A stretch of 55,810 nt of DNA from an uncultured Moraxella sp. (GCA_943908425.1 CALTTC010000014.1:1-55810), one strand, 5' to 3'. Counted from the first letter of the stretch, positions 18,380 to 27,244 are shown. Notes: generated from the letters alone by a model not told the origin. Translations and numbers: made by a program.

Positions 18380-18730
18380 ATGGCATAAATTTTTGGCTAA
18401 CTTTAGACAAAAACTACCTGATTGCCTCAAAAAATACCTATTTTTATTAAATTATTATAAAAATCAATAACTTATAATAATATCATTTTTGTTACTTGAT
18501 AATTACTGTAAGGGGCTGTTGCTAGAATTACTTGTTTATTGTTAATTTAAACGGTATTTTTTTACATAACTTTACAAAATCCAGCAACAAACTATTAAAT
18601 GATAATATTTATTATTTGATTATAATTATTAAATATTGGCTGGATTTGTTACAATTGAGCAAAAGATGACAGCCATTTTTGCCTGTGTTATAGTAGCGCC
18701 CATTAACCGATGAGTGTTTTAACAAGGTTT
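18380..18730. other. AT-rich gene-free stretch with an inverted repeat
   Basis: This 350-nt spacer lies between the lpxC terminator and the end of the DciA-like gene. It is very AT-rich. AAATCCAGC (18577-18585) and GCTGGATTT (18639-18647) form an inverted repeat around a 53-nt almost pure A/T segment. No ORF or promoter of note is seen. Confidence 0.5.
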
Positions 18731-19042
18731 TTATCGGTTAGCAAGTAGCGTGACGCTGATTTTATGTAAATCAGCAAATTCGGGCAAAGTCTGTAGAGTG
18801 CTAACTAACGTGCTTTCAAGATATTTAAAGTGTCCGATTAGGCTTGCGTGTGTTGTGGCAATGCCAAGCTCGCCTGCATGATAGCGCACAACCTGATAGC
18901 TATCGGTGGGTACGGTGATGATTGTCGCAATCAGTGCTTGCAATCTTGCTTGCTGTTCAAGATGTTGGCGCAAAGCTTTGGGTAAGGCGTTTTTTGCCTG
19001 TTTGCGTTCAGCATAGCTGGCTAAAGTGTTGGTGTATTTCAT
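18731..19042 (-). CDS. DUF721/DciA-like protein
   Basis: The 103-residue protein resembles the DciA (DUF721) family, which loads the DnaB helicase in bacteria lacking DnaC. It has the basic helical start and the alternating pattern around LIATIITVPTDSYQVVRYHAGEL and an amphipathic C-terminal helix. Position also helps: DUF721 genes often lie beside lpxC. I choose ATG 19040-19042, which follows AAGG. The match is by general pattern, so the assignment is moderate. Confidence 0.55.
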   Translation of the reverse strand: MKYTNTLASYAERKQAKNALPKALRQHLEQQARLQALIATIITVPTDSYQVVRYHAGELGIATTHASLIGHFKYLESTLVSTLQTLPEFADLHKISVTLLANR

Positions 19043-19116
19043 AAAAACCTTGTTAAAATTAAACAAATTTAGCCCTTTATCATAGCAAATTTTGGGTAAA
19101 GGTGTATGAGGATTGT

Positions 19117-19815
19117 ATGAAAAAAACGTTATTTTTATCAGTAACCAGCTTCTTTATGACGATGGCCGCGGTACACGCCGAAAGTGGGCGTATTTATCTG
19201 TCATCGGGTGAGCGTCAAGTCAATATGACCTATGAGTCACAAGCCATGCAAACGCTGACTGATGATGAGCTTAACGATGCCATTAACCGCCTAACTGCCA
19301 ACGCTAATGTGTCAGACAGCCGTGCTTATGCCGCTGCACAAGATTATTATAAATATAATCCCCCTCTGAATGCTACACAGTCGGTAAGCAGTTTAGATGC
19401 TAATGCCGCTCCTGCTATTGCCGCTCGTATCGCTAGTGGCGCTGCCCACGGACGTAGTATTGGGCGTTGTGCTTTGTATGTGCGTAAGGCACTGCAAGCA
19501 GCCGGTTATAAATTCACTTCCCAAGCTTCTGCTTATATGTATGCTAATGGTACGTTGAAATCAGCAGGTTTTACACGTATTGACAGCAATAACTATCAAC
19601 CTCAGCTTGGCGATGTGGTGGTATTTAATCGCACTAGTAAAAACCCGCACGGGCATATCCAAATTTATGACGGTAACGGTTGGGTATCAGATTTTCGCCA
19701 AAATAAATTTAGCCCTTATAGTCAGCATAATGGCTATAGCGTATGGCGTGATAGTCGCTATCTAGATGCCTCAAGCACTAATGGTACTTATTTGGCGTAT
19801 AATGATGACAAATAG
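19117..19815 (+). CDS. Exported CHAP/NlpC-like peptidoglycan hydrolase
   Basis: The 232-residue protein has a signal peptide ending in VHA-ES and a C-terminal cysteine amidase-like domain. Cys118 in GRCALYVRKAL and His180 in PHGHIQIYDG are in the order and spacing of CHAP-type catalytic residues; GDVVVF precedes the His strand as in that fold, and GWVSDFRQN follows. Such enzymes cut peptidoglycan peptides in the periplasm. The middle region (residues 25-95) is unrecognised. I choose ATG 19117 since GAGGA lies upstream and the signal peptide starts there. It could alternatively be an amidase used against other bacteria, but no secretion or immunity gene is adjacent. Confidence 0.78.
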   Translation: MKKTLFLSVTSFFMTMAAVHAESGRIYLSSGERQVNMTYESQAMQTLTDDELNDAINRLTANANVSDSRAYAAAQDYYKYNPPLNATQSVSSLDANAAPAIAARIASGAAHGRSIGRCALYVRKALQAAGYKFTSQASAYMYANGTLKSAGFTRIDSNNYQPQLGDVVVFNRTSKNPHGHIQIYDGNGWVSDFRQNKFSPYSQHNGYSVWRDSRYLDASSTNGTYLAYNDDK

Positions 19816-19855
19816 CCTTTTTGTTAAACAAAAATAACTCTCAAACATAACCCAG

Positions 19856-19877
19856 ACCCCAAAACTTTGGGGTTTTT
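19856..19877 (+). terminator. Terminator of the CHAP-like gene
   Basis: ACCCCAA pairs with TTGGGGT around a short loop and continues into five T. Confidence 0.8.
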
Positions 19878-20099
19878 CATGATAAAACACATAACTGATT
19901 TTAAACTCAAGTTATTGAGCAGTATCTTATAACATAGCTACAGGCAAACTACTTTAACCTGATGAGTAAAAGATTTGTAACGAACTATAAGACTTACGCG
20001 TACAGAATGGTATTGTAAAAAGTTAGAAGTCCTAGGGTATCAACAACAAAACAAGCTATCATAAACAAAGTGATGATGGTGATTGATAAACCAAGGTAA

Positions 20100-20533
20100 A
20101 GCTATCCATTGACCAAATTACTTGTCTATCTTAATGTTGCGCGAGCAATATTTTATTTTCGTATTCAATAATTAAAGCAAACAGATAAACACCAAGATAT
20201 TAAAAACAACATTGCCAACCATCAAGGCAGATATGGCTACCGTCGTACTACCTTAGTTTTATAGCAGCGATTTTTTACAGCGCTTAACGAAGAGGTGGGG
20301 TGATAAACTATCATCCGTCGTGAATGTGGGGTGCCAGTAATGGCGATAGCAAAACAATAAAAGCTGTCTCTATCATCTGTCACTGACTTATTTAATGATG
20401 GTAAGCCAAATGCTCATTTAATGAACTTAAGCTGTGACTGATGGGTACATTCGCTACTATCATCATGATAGAGTAAAGACCAATTAAAAGGACTAAGTTT
20501 TTTAGAATACAGAGAAAACTTAGTCCTTGGTTA
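20100..20533 (+). pseudogene. Decayed IS3-family transposase (OrfB) remnant
   Basis: No intact ORF is present, but plus-strand translation in pieces gives IS3 OrfB landmarks in the right order. SYPLTKLLVYLNVARAIFYF comes first. Then, after an in-frame stop, DIKNNIANHQGRYGYRRTT (20232 is the Tyr of YGYRR) follows. Far downstream come YIRYYHHDRVK and, after a shift of frame, LKGLSFLEYRENL, the typical OrfB end. Several stops and frame changes break it. OrfA and clear terminal repeats are not seen. This is an old insertion between the CHAP gene and the glucose dehydrogenase. Confidence 0.8.
20488..20528 (-). terminator. Strong inverted repeat, probable terminator of the glucose dehydrogenase gene
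   Basis: Two perfect 14-nt arms (20488-20501 and 20515-20528) flank a 13-nt loop; on the minus strand the stem is followed by TTTTAATT. It is about 95 nt past the dehydrogenase stop codon and lies in the 3' part of the IS3 remnant. Confidence 0.55.
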
Positions 20534-20623
20534 AATACCCAAACTTTAATAATCTGACCTTTAATCTGTAATTTGTCTAATATTTTTGGTGTGATTTATG
20601 TTTGGGGGTTGGTATACAGAGCG

Positions 20624-21991
20624 TTAATTTCCTTGTAGGTCAAACTGTAAAATTGCTCCTGGGTTGGCAAGGTCTTTAGTGGGTTTGCCATTTGCACCGA
20701 CAACATTACCAGCAACATCGGTAGCAACATATAGCGTTTTACCATCAGGGCTAACCACCGTGTGGCGATAGCGATTTTGGGTATGAAAATAACGTCCTAC
20801 ATCGCCTTGAATGTTAGATTGGTCGCCTTTTAATCGAACGACGTATAACGAGCCATTTTTTAGTGAGGAAATAATTAAGGAGTTTTGCCAATAAGTGTGG
20901 GACCCTGTTTTGGGGTAGTAGGTCACACTGGCAGGAGCGATGGTTGGCCAGCAGATATAAGCACTGTCTTTGCAAGTACTGTCTTTAAATTGATAATTAC
21001 CATTGACGGTATAAAACGTCTTTAATGGGTCAATCTGTTTGCTTTGCCAATTGGTTTCTTTTTTAGGCTCAGCGTTTTCACTGTGATTGGTGTACTCGTA
21101 AGCTTGGTTATCAACAAACCCTGCCACCATCGGCCAGCCATAATTGCCACCTGATTGCAACAAATTGATTTCATCATCGGTGTTGGGTCCGTGTTCTACA
21201 GAAAATAATTTATCACCGACAAACACCAGTCCTTGTGGATTTCTATGCCCATAGGTAAAAATATGGCTTTTTATACCATTGATGGTCGGATTGTCTTGTG
21301 GAATTGAGCCATCGGTATTAAGGCGTAGCGTTTTGCCTGCATACAAATGCCAATCTTTATCAATGATTTGTTGTTGGGTTGGAATCTGTTGCGATTGTAT
21401 GGGTTTTTGTTTGTTGCTGCCTTGATTGTGTCCCATATCACCGATGGTATAATAAAGTTTGCCATCATAGCCAAGACGCAATCTGCCAGCGTTGTGGTCG
21501 TTATTGGCAGGCAGTTTATCAATGACAGTGCCAGCAACTGTGGCGGTTTTAGTTACAGGATTATAAAGAAGGCGAACAATTTTGGCATGCTCGTTTTCAC
21601 CGTCTTTATAAGTATAAGCGGTGTATAATGTGTTGTCTTGGCTGAAGTTGGGGCTTAATGTTAAGCCCAAGATGCCTTCATGTTGTGGACCAACAAAAAC
21701 CTCATCAATGGTAATGACAGGATATTTTTGTCCTGTTTTGGTATTTACACGGGTGATTTTTTTGCCTTGACGTTCGGTTACCCATAAGAATCCATCTTCA
21801 CCCAATGCCATATCCCAAGGGGCTTCAAGACCTGTGGTCAAAACTTTGGCAGCTGCATTTTCAAGGGCAACGCTATTTTTTGGGGCGTGATTGGTGGATA
21901 ATCTTAGCTGATTGTTATGTGGCATCGGTGCTTGGCAGGCACTTAACATCAGTGTGGCTAGTATCGCCAGTGTTGAGTATTTTGTAAACAT
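20624..21991 (-). CDS. gdhB: Soluble-type PQQ-dependent glucose/sugar dehydrogenase, lipoprotein form
   Basis: This 455-residue beta-propeller enzyme resembles Acinetobacter soluble glucose dehydrogenase across its length: LWVTERQGKKITRVN, DHNAGRL with the catalytic His, YYTIGDMGHNQ, HIFTYGHRNPQGLVF, GPNTDDEINLLQSGGNYGWP and NRYRHTVVSPDGKTLYVATD all align. It oxidises aldose sugars with PQQ and Ca2+ in the periplasm. The start ATG 21989-21991 follows AGAGG and gives a signal with lipobox LSAC, so the protein is anchored as a lipoprotein, unlike the secreted Acinetobacter enzyme. No PQQ synthesis genes are in this window. The sugar specificity is inferred. Confidence 0.92.
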   Translation of the reverse strand: MFTKYSTLAILATLMLSACQAPMPHNNQLRLSTNHAPKNSVALENAAAKVLTTGLEAPWDMALGEDGFLWVTERQGKKITRVNTKTGQKYPVITIDEVFVGPQHEGILGLTLSPNFSQDNTLYTAYTYKDGENEHAKIVRLLYNPVTKTATVAGTVIDKLPANNDHNAGRLRLGYDGKLYYTIGDMGHNQGSNKQKPIQSQQIPTQQQIIDKDWHLYAGKTLRLNTDGSIPQDNPTINGIKSHIFTYGHRNPQGLVFVGDKLFSVEHGPNTDDEINLLQSGGNYGWPMVAGFVDNQAYEYTNHSENAEPKKETNWQSKQIDPLKTFYTVNGNYQFKDSTCKDSAYICWPTIAPASVTYYPKTGSHTYWQNSLIISSLKNGSLYVVRLKGDQSNIQGDVGRYFHTQNRYRHTVVSPDGKTLYVATDVAGNVVGANGKPTKDLANPGAILQFDLQGN

Positions 21992-22140
21992 ATAGGACCT
22001 CTTTAAAAAAACGCCAAGTTTACTATAAATAATGAAAAATGTCATATTTTTTTAAAAATAGTAACTTAATAAAAGTTGTTTGGAGATATGGTAAACATTT
22101 TTGTGCCTTCGCTAAAAAGTGGTGATCAGTGATAAATGGG

Positions 22141-22887
22141 TTATGCCAAAGGTAACCAAAACGCCTTATCGTGAAAATCAGGCGGATTTTTGTGTTTTGG
22201 TGCATAAAAAATCGGCACGCCGTCATTGATGATGATAGCGGTGGGGTTGATGTGGGTGGCTTTTTGTGCCAAGCTAACAACAAAATGCCGTGATGATGAA
22301 GATTGCCAAGCACGATTAGCCCAAGCAAAACGGATTTGGGCATTGCTGGCTTTGGTTGGGGGTGTGGTGTTTGGCGTGCGATAATCACAAAAAGCATAGC
22401 ACGCATACGCCCCTTTTGGGCTGGCATTAATTTCAATATAACTGTTTTGATTGTGCTCGTCTTGGTTTAAACTTGTTGGGCGATTTTGGTTTGAGCTTAA
22501 GTGGGTGTGATGGCGGTTGTTTTGGCTATCGTTGAGTTTGTTTTTTGAGTGTCCTTGTCCAAAAAAGCACTCAAAACAAGTGTCCTGCCACAAAAAGTCC
22601 GCTTGTTCAATGCCAATAAAAGCAGGCAAGCAAAAAGGCGATACCGCCTCATCTTTAACAAAAAAGCTTATAAAAAATTGCTTTTGGTGCTGATGGTGAA
22701 TAAGACAGGCAATCGCAATCGTGCTTGGTTTATCGGGGCTTAGTATGTATGCTGTGATGCTATGGTCGGCGATAGAATAAGCGGTTTGGTCTATAATGGA
22801 ATTGTCGGCGGCGGTCTTTTGGCTGGGCTTATGATAAGCGATACCAAAAACATCGCAATGTTTTTTGAGTTGTTGGTCTTGTCCCAT
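22141..22887 (-). CDS. DOMON-like domain protein
   Basis: This 248-residue protein has the DOMON-like pattern known in gammaproteobacteria: FLWQDTCFECFFGQG near the centre, then IEINASPKGAYACYAFCDYR, and ending VPIFYAPKHKNPPDFH. The function of the family is unknown; related domains bind haem or sugars. An Asn/His/Ser-rich insert of about 35 residues sits between the two motifs, after GQG. I choose ATG 22885-22887 rather than the GTG just before it. No signal peptide is seen. The gene is 150 nt from the glucose dehydrogenase gene on the same strand. Confidence 0.72.
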   Translation of the reverse strand: MGQDQQLKKHCDVFGIAYHKPSQKTAADNSIIDQTAYSIADHSITAYILSPDKPSTIAIACLIHHQHQKQFFISFFVKDEAVSPFCLPAFIGIEQADFLWQDTCFECFFGQGHSKNKLNDSQNNRHHTHLSSNQNRPTSLNQDEHNQNSYIEINASPKGAYACYAFCDYRTPNTTPPTKASNAQIRFAWANRAWQSSSSRHFVVSLAQKATHINPTAIIINDGVPIFYAPKHKNPPDFHDKAFWLPLA

Positions 22888-23019
22888 CACGTGTTTGACT
22901 CAAAGACATAATTTTATTTTTAATTTTATTTTATGGTTCATTTTGGGATTGTTCATTGGTGTATCTTGATTGGCTTATTTGGCTTGTGTTGTTTGGTGTC
23001 AGTGTTTTGCTCATAAAGG

Positions 23020-23056
23020 TTAGCCAAGTGGATAAGATTAGCCAAAGCGGATAAGA
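23020..23056. repeat. Two tandem 18-19-nt repeats at the yhbY 3' end
   Basis: TTAGCCAAGTGGATAAGA is followed directly by the near-identical TTAGCCAAAGCGGATAAGA, which contains the yhbY stop. A third partial unit follows. It looks like a local slippage duplication. Confidence 0.6.
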
Positions 23057-23352
23057 TTGGATAATTTAGGGTTGGGCTTGGGGTTTGGTTTATAAAGGAT
23101 AAGCGTGCGTCCAATTTGATAAATTAGGTGAGATTGGCTGATATTAGCCACTTGCTCGGCAAGGGCTTTTCTGTCATCACTACTACCTGCTGGAATTTTA
23201 ATTTTGATGAGTTCGTGGTCATTTAAGGCACGAGTGAGCTCATTAACAAGGGCATCGCTTAGCCCATTGGCTCCAATGGTTACGATGGGGTCAAGATAAT
23301 GTCCGATGGTACGCAAGTTTTTTTGGGTTTGTTTGGGTAATTTTTGAGTCAT
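23038..23352 (-). CDS. yhbY: YhbY-type ribosome assembly RNA-binding (CRM) protein
   Basis: The 104-residue protein is a single CRM domain: LRTIGHYLDPIVTIGANGLSD, then ELIKIKI and the C-terminal QIGRTLILYKPN. YhbY binds pre-50S particles. It is transcribed divergently from rlmE with 61 nt between them, the common gammaproteobacterial arrangement. The last 15 residues (Pro/Asn/Lys repeats) are variable. Confidence 0.9.
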   Translation of the reverse strand: MTQKLPKQTQKNLRTIGHYLDPIVTIGANGLSDALVNELTRALNDHELIKIKIPAGSSDDRKALAEQVANISQSHLIYQIGRTLILYKPNPKPNPKLSNLIRFG

Positions 23353-23413
23353 TGCTTTATCAAATGCTAAAATATCTGTTATTATAGCACAGTTATTTTA
23401 TTTGTGAGTGTTT

Positions 23414-24046
23414 ATGGCAACCCGTATTACCAACAAAAAATTTTCTAAATCCAGTCGTGCTTGGATGAAAGAGCATATTGATGATTTTTATGTCCAAAAA
23501 GCCCAAAAAGACGGCTACCGTTCTCGTGCTGCTTATAAATTATTGGAAATCAACGACAAAACAAGGCTTATTCAGCAAGGAATGACCGTGGTAGATTTGG
23601 GTTCAGCTCCAGGCAGTTGGTCACAAGTGGCAGGGCAATTGGTTGGCGAGTCAGGGATTTTGATTGCTTCTGATATTTTGCCAATGGACCATTTGGATAA
23701 CGTTACCTTTATTCAAGGTGATTTTCGTGAGAAGAGCGTTTTTGATGAGATGATGGCGGTCGTGGCAGAACGCCCTGTGGACGTGGTGTTGTCGGATATG
23801 GCACCCAACACCTCTGGAATGAGTGCGGTGGATCAGCCAAGAATGATGTATTTGTGTGAGTTGGCGGTTGATTTTGCCTTGCAGGTGCTAAAACCCAATG
23901 GGGCATTGATTATGAAAGTGTTTCAAGGCGAGGGCAGTCAAGAGCTGCGCGCCACAATGCAAAAACAGTTTAGCCAAATCAAAAGTATCAAGCCAAAAGC
24001 ATCTCGTGCTAGAAGTAAAGAGATGTTTTGGATAGCGACTAAATAA
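23414..24046 (+). CDS. rlmE: 23S rRNA (uridine-2'-O)-methyltransferase RlmE (FtsJ)
   Basis: RlmE methylates U2552 of 23S rRNA. The 210 residues include the SAM site VVDLGSAPGSWSQVA and the K-D-K-E catalytic residues in RAAYKLLE, SDMAP, IMKVFQG and SKEMFW. I choose ATG 23414 (MATRITNKKFSK) over the GTG two codons upstream. It precedes ftsH, as in E. coli. Confidence 0.95.
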   Translation: MATRITNKKFSKSSRAWMKEHIDDFYVQKAQKDGYRSRAAYKLLEINDKTRLIQQGMTVVDLGSAPGSWSQVAGQLVGESGILIASDILPMDHLDNVTFIQGDFREKSVFDEMMAVVAERPVDVVLSDMAPNTSGMSAVDQPRMMYLCELAVDFALQVLKPNGALIMKVFQGEGSQELRATMQKQFSQIKSIKPKASRARSKEMFWIATK

Positions 24047-24094
24047 CCACCCCCAACTTAGTGCACATTAAAGTGATTAAATGCGCTTGCTTTG

Positions 24095-24120
24095 CTTGAA
24101 TTTTGGGTATTTGCCCTTAT
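24095..24120 (+). promoter_or_regulatory. Candidate sigma-32 promoter for ftsH
   Basis: CTTGAAT (24095-24101) resembles the heat-shock -35 CTTGAAA, and GCCCTTAT (24113-24120) matches CCCCATNT at 6 of 8 positions, with an 11-nt spacer at the short end of the accepted range. A TATAAT at 24160-24165 could serve a housekeeping promoter as well. Confidence 0.35.
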
Positions 24121-24209
24121 GAAACACAAAATAAGCCGATTGTTGGTTATATTTTGTATTATAATACATTTTTTTGCGCCTGTAAGGGTGGTTTTAAGGA
24201 CGTAGATTT

Positions 24210-26111
24210 GTGAAAGATATGGTAAAAAATACCTTGTTGTTATTGCTTGTCATTGCAATACTAATTGGCATATTTGGTGGTTTGGACAAATATTCAAACG
24301 ATATCAATAAGCTTAATTATTCAGAATTTGTGACGGCAGTGCAAGAGGGTAAGGTCAAACAAATTAGCATTGACAATGAAGAAATTACAGGGCAAAAAGT
24401 CAGTGGAGCAAAATTTGAGACGGTGCGCCCTGCGGTTGTGGATAATGAGCTGATGCCGCTGTTGCGTGAGCATAATGTTGAAGTGCAGGGTTCAGCACCA
24501 GAACGTCAAGGCTTGGCAAGTCAATTACTGATTATCGCTTTTCCTATCTTGTTGATTGTTGGGTTATTTTGGCTACTGATGCGTAATATGGGCGGTGGTG
24601 CTGGGGCAGGCGGCGGTCGTGGTGGCCCGATGAGCTTTGGTAAATCCAAAGCCAAAATGCTAAGCGAAGACCAAATTAAAACGACCTTTGCTGATGTGGC
24701 AGGCTGTGAAGAATCCAAGCAAGAAGTGGTAGAGATTGTTGATTTTTTAAAAGACCCTGCCAAATTCACGAAGCTTGGAGCAACCATTCCCCGTGGCGTA
24801 TTGATGGTCGGTCCCCCTGGTACTGGCAAAACCTTGCTTGCCAAAGCCATTGCTGGCGAGGCGAAAGTTCCCTTTTTTAGCATTTCAGGCTCAGATTTTG
24901 TGGAGATGTTTGTGGGGGTTGGGGCAAGCCGTGTGCGTGATATGTTTGAGCAAGCCAAAAAAAATGCCCCGTGCATTATCTTTATTGATGAAATTGATGC
25001 TGTGGGTCGCCATCGTGGGGCAGGTATGGGCGGTGGTAATGATGAGCGTGAACAAACCTTAAATCAGCTGTTGGTGGAGATGGACGGTTTTGAGGGTAAT
25101 GATGGGATTATTGTGATTGCTGCTACAAACCGTGTGGACGTTTTGGATAAAGCGTTATTGCGTCCTGGACGTTTTGACCGTCAAGTGCAGGTGGGCTTAC
25201 CAGACATTAAAGGGCGTGAGCAGATTTTACATGTACATCTTAAAAAGTTGCCTAGAACCATTGGCGTAGATGTCAATGCCTTGGCTCGTGGTACGCCAGG
25301 TTTTAGTGGGGCGCAGCTTGCCAATTTGGTTAATGAAGCAGCACTGTTTGCAGCTCGCCATAATAAAACCAGCGTGGATATGCACGATTTTGAAGAAGCC
25401 AAAGACAAGCTATATATGGGGCCAGAACGTCGCTCAATGGTGTTGCGTGAAGAAGAACGCCGTGCCACGGCTTATCACGAGGCAGGACACGCTTTGGTGG
25501 CAGAGCTGTTGCCTGGCACGGACCCTGTGCATAAGGTTACCATTATGCCCCGTGGCTGGGCACTTGGGGTAACGTGGCAGTTGCCAGAACAAGACGCTAT
25601 TAGCAGCTACAAGGATAAAATGCTCAATGATTTGTCCATTTTGTTTGGCGGGCGAATTGCTGAAGAGGTGTTTATCAACCGTCAATCCACAGGGGCAAGC
25701 AATGACTTTGAGCGAGCGACCAAAATGGCACGAGCCATGGTGACCAAATATGGCATGAGTGATAAACTTGGCGTTATGGTCTATGAAGACGACGATAATG
25801 GGGGGTATTTTGGCGGTTCAACACGCACCATCTCTGAGGCAACTCAGCAAAAAGTTGATGAAGAGGTACGGCGTATTTTAGAAAATCAATACAATGTCGC
25901 TCGTGAGTTGATTGAAGCTAATGCCGATAAAATGCACGCGATGGTTGATGCGTTGATGAAATGGGAAACCATTGACCGAGACCAGTTGTTATCCATTATG
26001 GCAGGCGAAGAGCCACGTCCGCCAAGGGATTACCAAGCGGAAGCTAAGCTAAAATTAGACAAAAACGATACACCAAACAACCTTATGCCGCCACCATTAC
26101 CAGCAATGTAG
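24210..26111 (+). CDS. ftsH: ATP-dependent zinc metalloprotease FtsH
   Basis: FtsH is a membrane-anchored AAA+ protease that removes unassembled membrane proteins, LpxC, sigma-32 and tmRNA-tagged proteins. The 633 residues have two N-terminal membrane helices (about 7-22 and 105-122), a Gly-rich linker, the Walker A site GPPGTGKT at 201-208, Walker B IIFIDEID, and the zinc motif HEAGH at 423-427. The GTG start has AAGGA nine nt upstream; ATG 24219 (MVKNTLLL) is the alternative and fits E. coli FtsH better in sequence. Substrates LpxC and RpoH are encoded in this same window. Confidence 0.96.
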   Translation: MKDMVKNTLLLLLVIAILIGIFGGLDKYSNDINKLNYSEFVTAVQEGKVKQISIDNEEITGQKVSGAKFETVRPAVVDNELMPLLREHNVEVQGSAPERQGLASQLLIIAFPILLIVGLFWLLMRNMGGGAGAGGGRGGPMSFGKSKAKMLSEDQIKTTFADVAGCEESKQEVVEIVDFLKDPAKFTKLGATIPRGVLMVGPPGTGKTLLAKAIAGEAKVPFFSISGSDFVEMFVGVGASRVRDMFEQAKKNAPCIIFIDEIDAVGRHRGAGMGGGNDEREQTLNQLLVEMDGFEGNDGIIVIAATNRVDVLDKALLRPGRFDRQVQVGLPDIKGREQILHVHLKKLPRTIGVDVNALARGTPGFSGAQLANLVNEAALFAARHNKTSVDMHDFEEAKDKLYMGPERRSMVLREEERRATAYHEAGHALVAELLPGTDPVHKVTIMPRGWALGVTWQLPEQDAISSYKDKMLNDLSILFGGRIAEEVFINRQSTGASNDFERATKMARAMVTKYGMSDKLGVMVYEDDDNGGYFGGSTRTISEATQQKVDEEVRRILENQYNVARELIEANADKMHAMVDALMKWETIDRDQLLSIMAGEEPRPPRDYQAEAKLKLDKNDTPNNLMPPPLPAM

Positions 26112-26136
26112 GCTAGTATTTGACGATAAAAACACC

Positions 26137-26160
26137 ACCGCTCTAATGGGGCGGTTTTGT
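26137..26160 (+). terminator. Terminator of ftsH
   Basis: ACCGCTC pairs with GGGCGGT (one T-G pair), loop TAATG, followed by TTTTG and more T. Confidence 0.75.
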
Positions 26161-26239
26161 TTTTTGTGAACAGATGTTAATTTTTACTTGCAATTTAGGG
26201 CAAGCTTCGGTAGGCTTAGCATTTTTTGGGAGAAAGATT

Positions 26240-27049
26240 GTGCTGTCATCATTAAAAAAACTTAAAGTGCCACTATTAGCCAAACCAATCGTTAAAACAT
26301 CAATGAAGCGTGGTAAAACACTTGTAGCAATGAGTGAAACGCTGGTAGGCGGTTTTCGTGCTGCTTACAAATTAGGTGCGTTTACAGAGCCACCCAGAGA
26401 CAAATTGCCCCCTTATATCCAGACCTTTTGTCGTAAAATGTGTGAATCGTTTGGCGTGCAAGTCGTGCAGGTAGAGCCTGTACCACAAACGCACGGCTTG
26501 TGGGCATCTAATCACGTCTCTTGGCTGGATATTCCTGTGGTCGGCAGTGTCGCTCCTGTGTTTTTTTTATCCAAAGCAGAGATTGGCGAATGGTTTTTGG
26601 TGGGGACGCTTGCTAAGGCAGGTGGCACGCTGTTTATCAAGCGTGGCTCAGGCGATACTGGTTCAATCACTGAGCAAATGGCACGCTTTTTGCGTGGGGG
26701 TTCATCGGTGGTATTTTTTCCTGAAGCGACCACGACAGATGGTAAGCACATCAAAAAAATCTATGGCAAATTGCTAAAAGCAGCGATGGATACGCAGTTG
26801 CCGATTTGTCCGATTGTGGTGGCTTATGTGGATAAAGATGGTAGGCTGTCGGACAATGCCGCCTATTATGGCAAGCGGACAATGGCAGATAGCCTAAAAA
26901 GGGTGATGGATAGCGATGGCATTACCGCTTATGTATTGCCCTTATCGCCCATTATGCCTGACAATAAAAGCCAAAAAGAGCTGACCTATGAGCTACAAAT
27001 AGCGATGGAGCAAGGACTGGCAAAATTACACGCCCAGATATTAAAGTAA
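26240..27049 (+). CDS. plsC: 1-acyl-sn-glycerol-3-phosphate acyltransferase (PlsC-like)
   Basis: The protein has the PlsC acyltransferase blocks: NHVSWLD (catalytic His and Asp), GGTLFIKRGSG, and VFFPEATTTDGKHIKKIYGKLLKAA, the acyl-CoA/ACP-binding motif. It should add the second acyl chain in phosphatidic acid synthesis. The frame opens at ATG 26174, but that ATG lies only 14 nt past the ftsH terminator. GTG 26240 follows GGGAG and is preferred, giving 269 residues. No close neighbour shares the strand without a gap. Confidence 0.85.
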   Translation: MLSSLKKLKVPLLAKPIVKTSMKRGKTLVAMSETLVGGFRAAYKLGAFTEPPRDKLPPYIQTFCRKMCESFGVQVVQVEPVPQTHGLWASNHVSWLDIPVVGSVAPVFFLSKAEIGEWFLVGTLAKAGGTLFIKRGSGDTGSITEQMARFLRGGSSVVFFPEATTTDGKHIKKIYGKLLKAAMDTQLPICPIVVAYVDKDGRLSDNAAYYGKRTMADSLKRVMDSDGITAYVLPLSPIMPDNKSQKELTYELQIAMEQGLAKLHAQILK

Positions 27050-27244
27050 CAAGCAAAAATTTGCCAATAGCGACAGTGGCGGTATCAATCGCTACCATAA
27101 ATAGTCATAAAAAACTATAAACGGTTATAAAAAACAGTTGCAAATATAAAAAGTTACAAAAAATTACAATTTTGCGGCGATGGGCTATTTACCCCCCTTT
27201 TTTATTGATTTTATAATGGCGTATCCAAAAACAAAACAAGGTGT

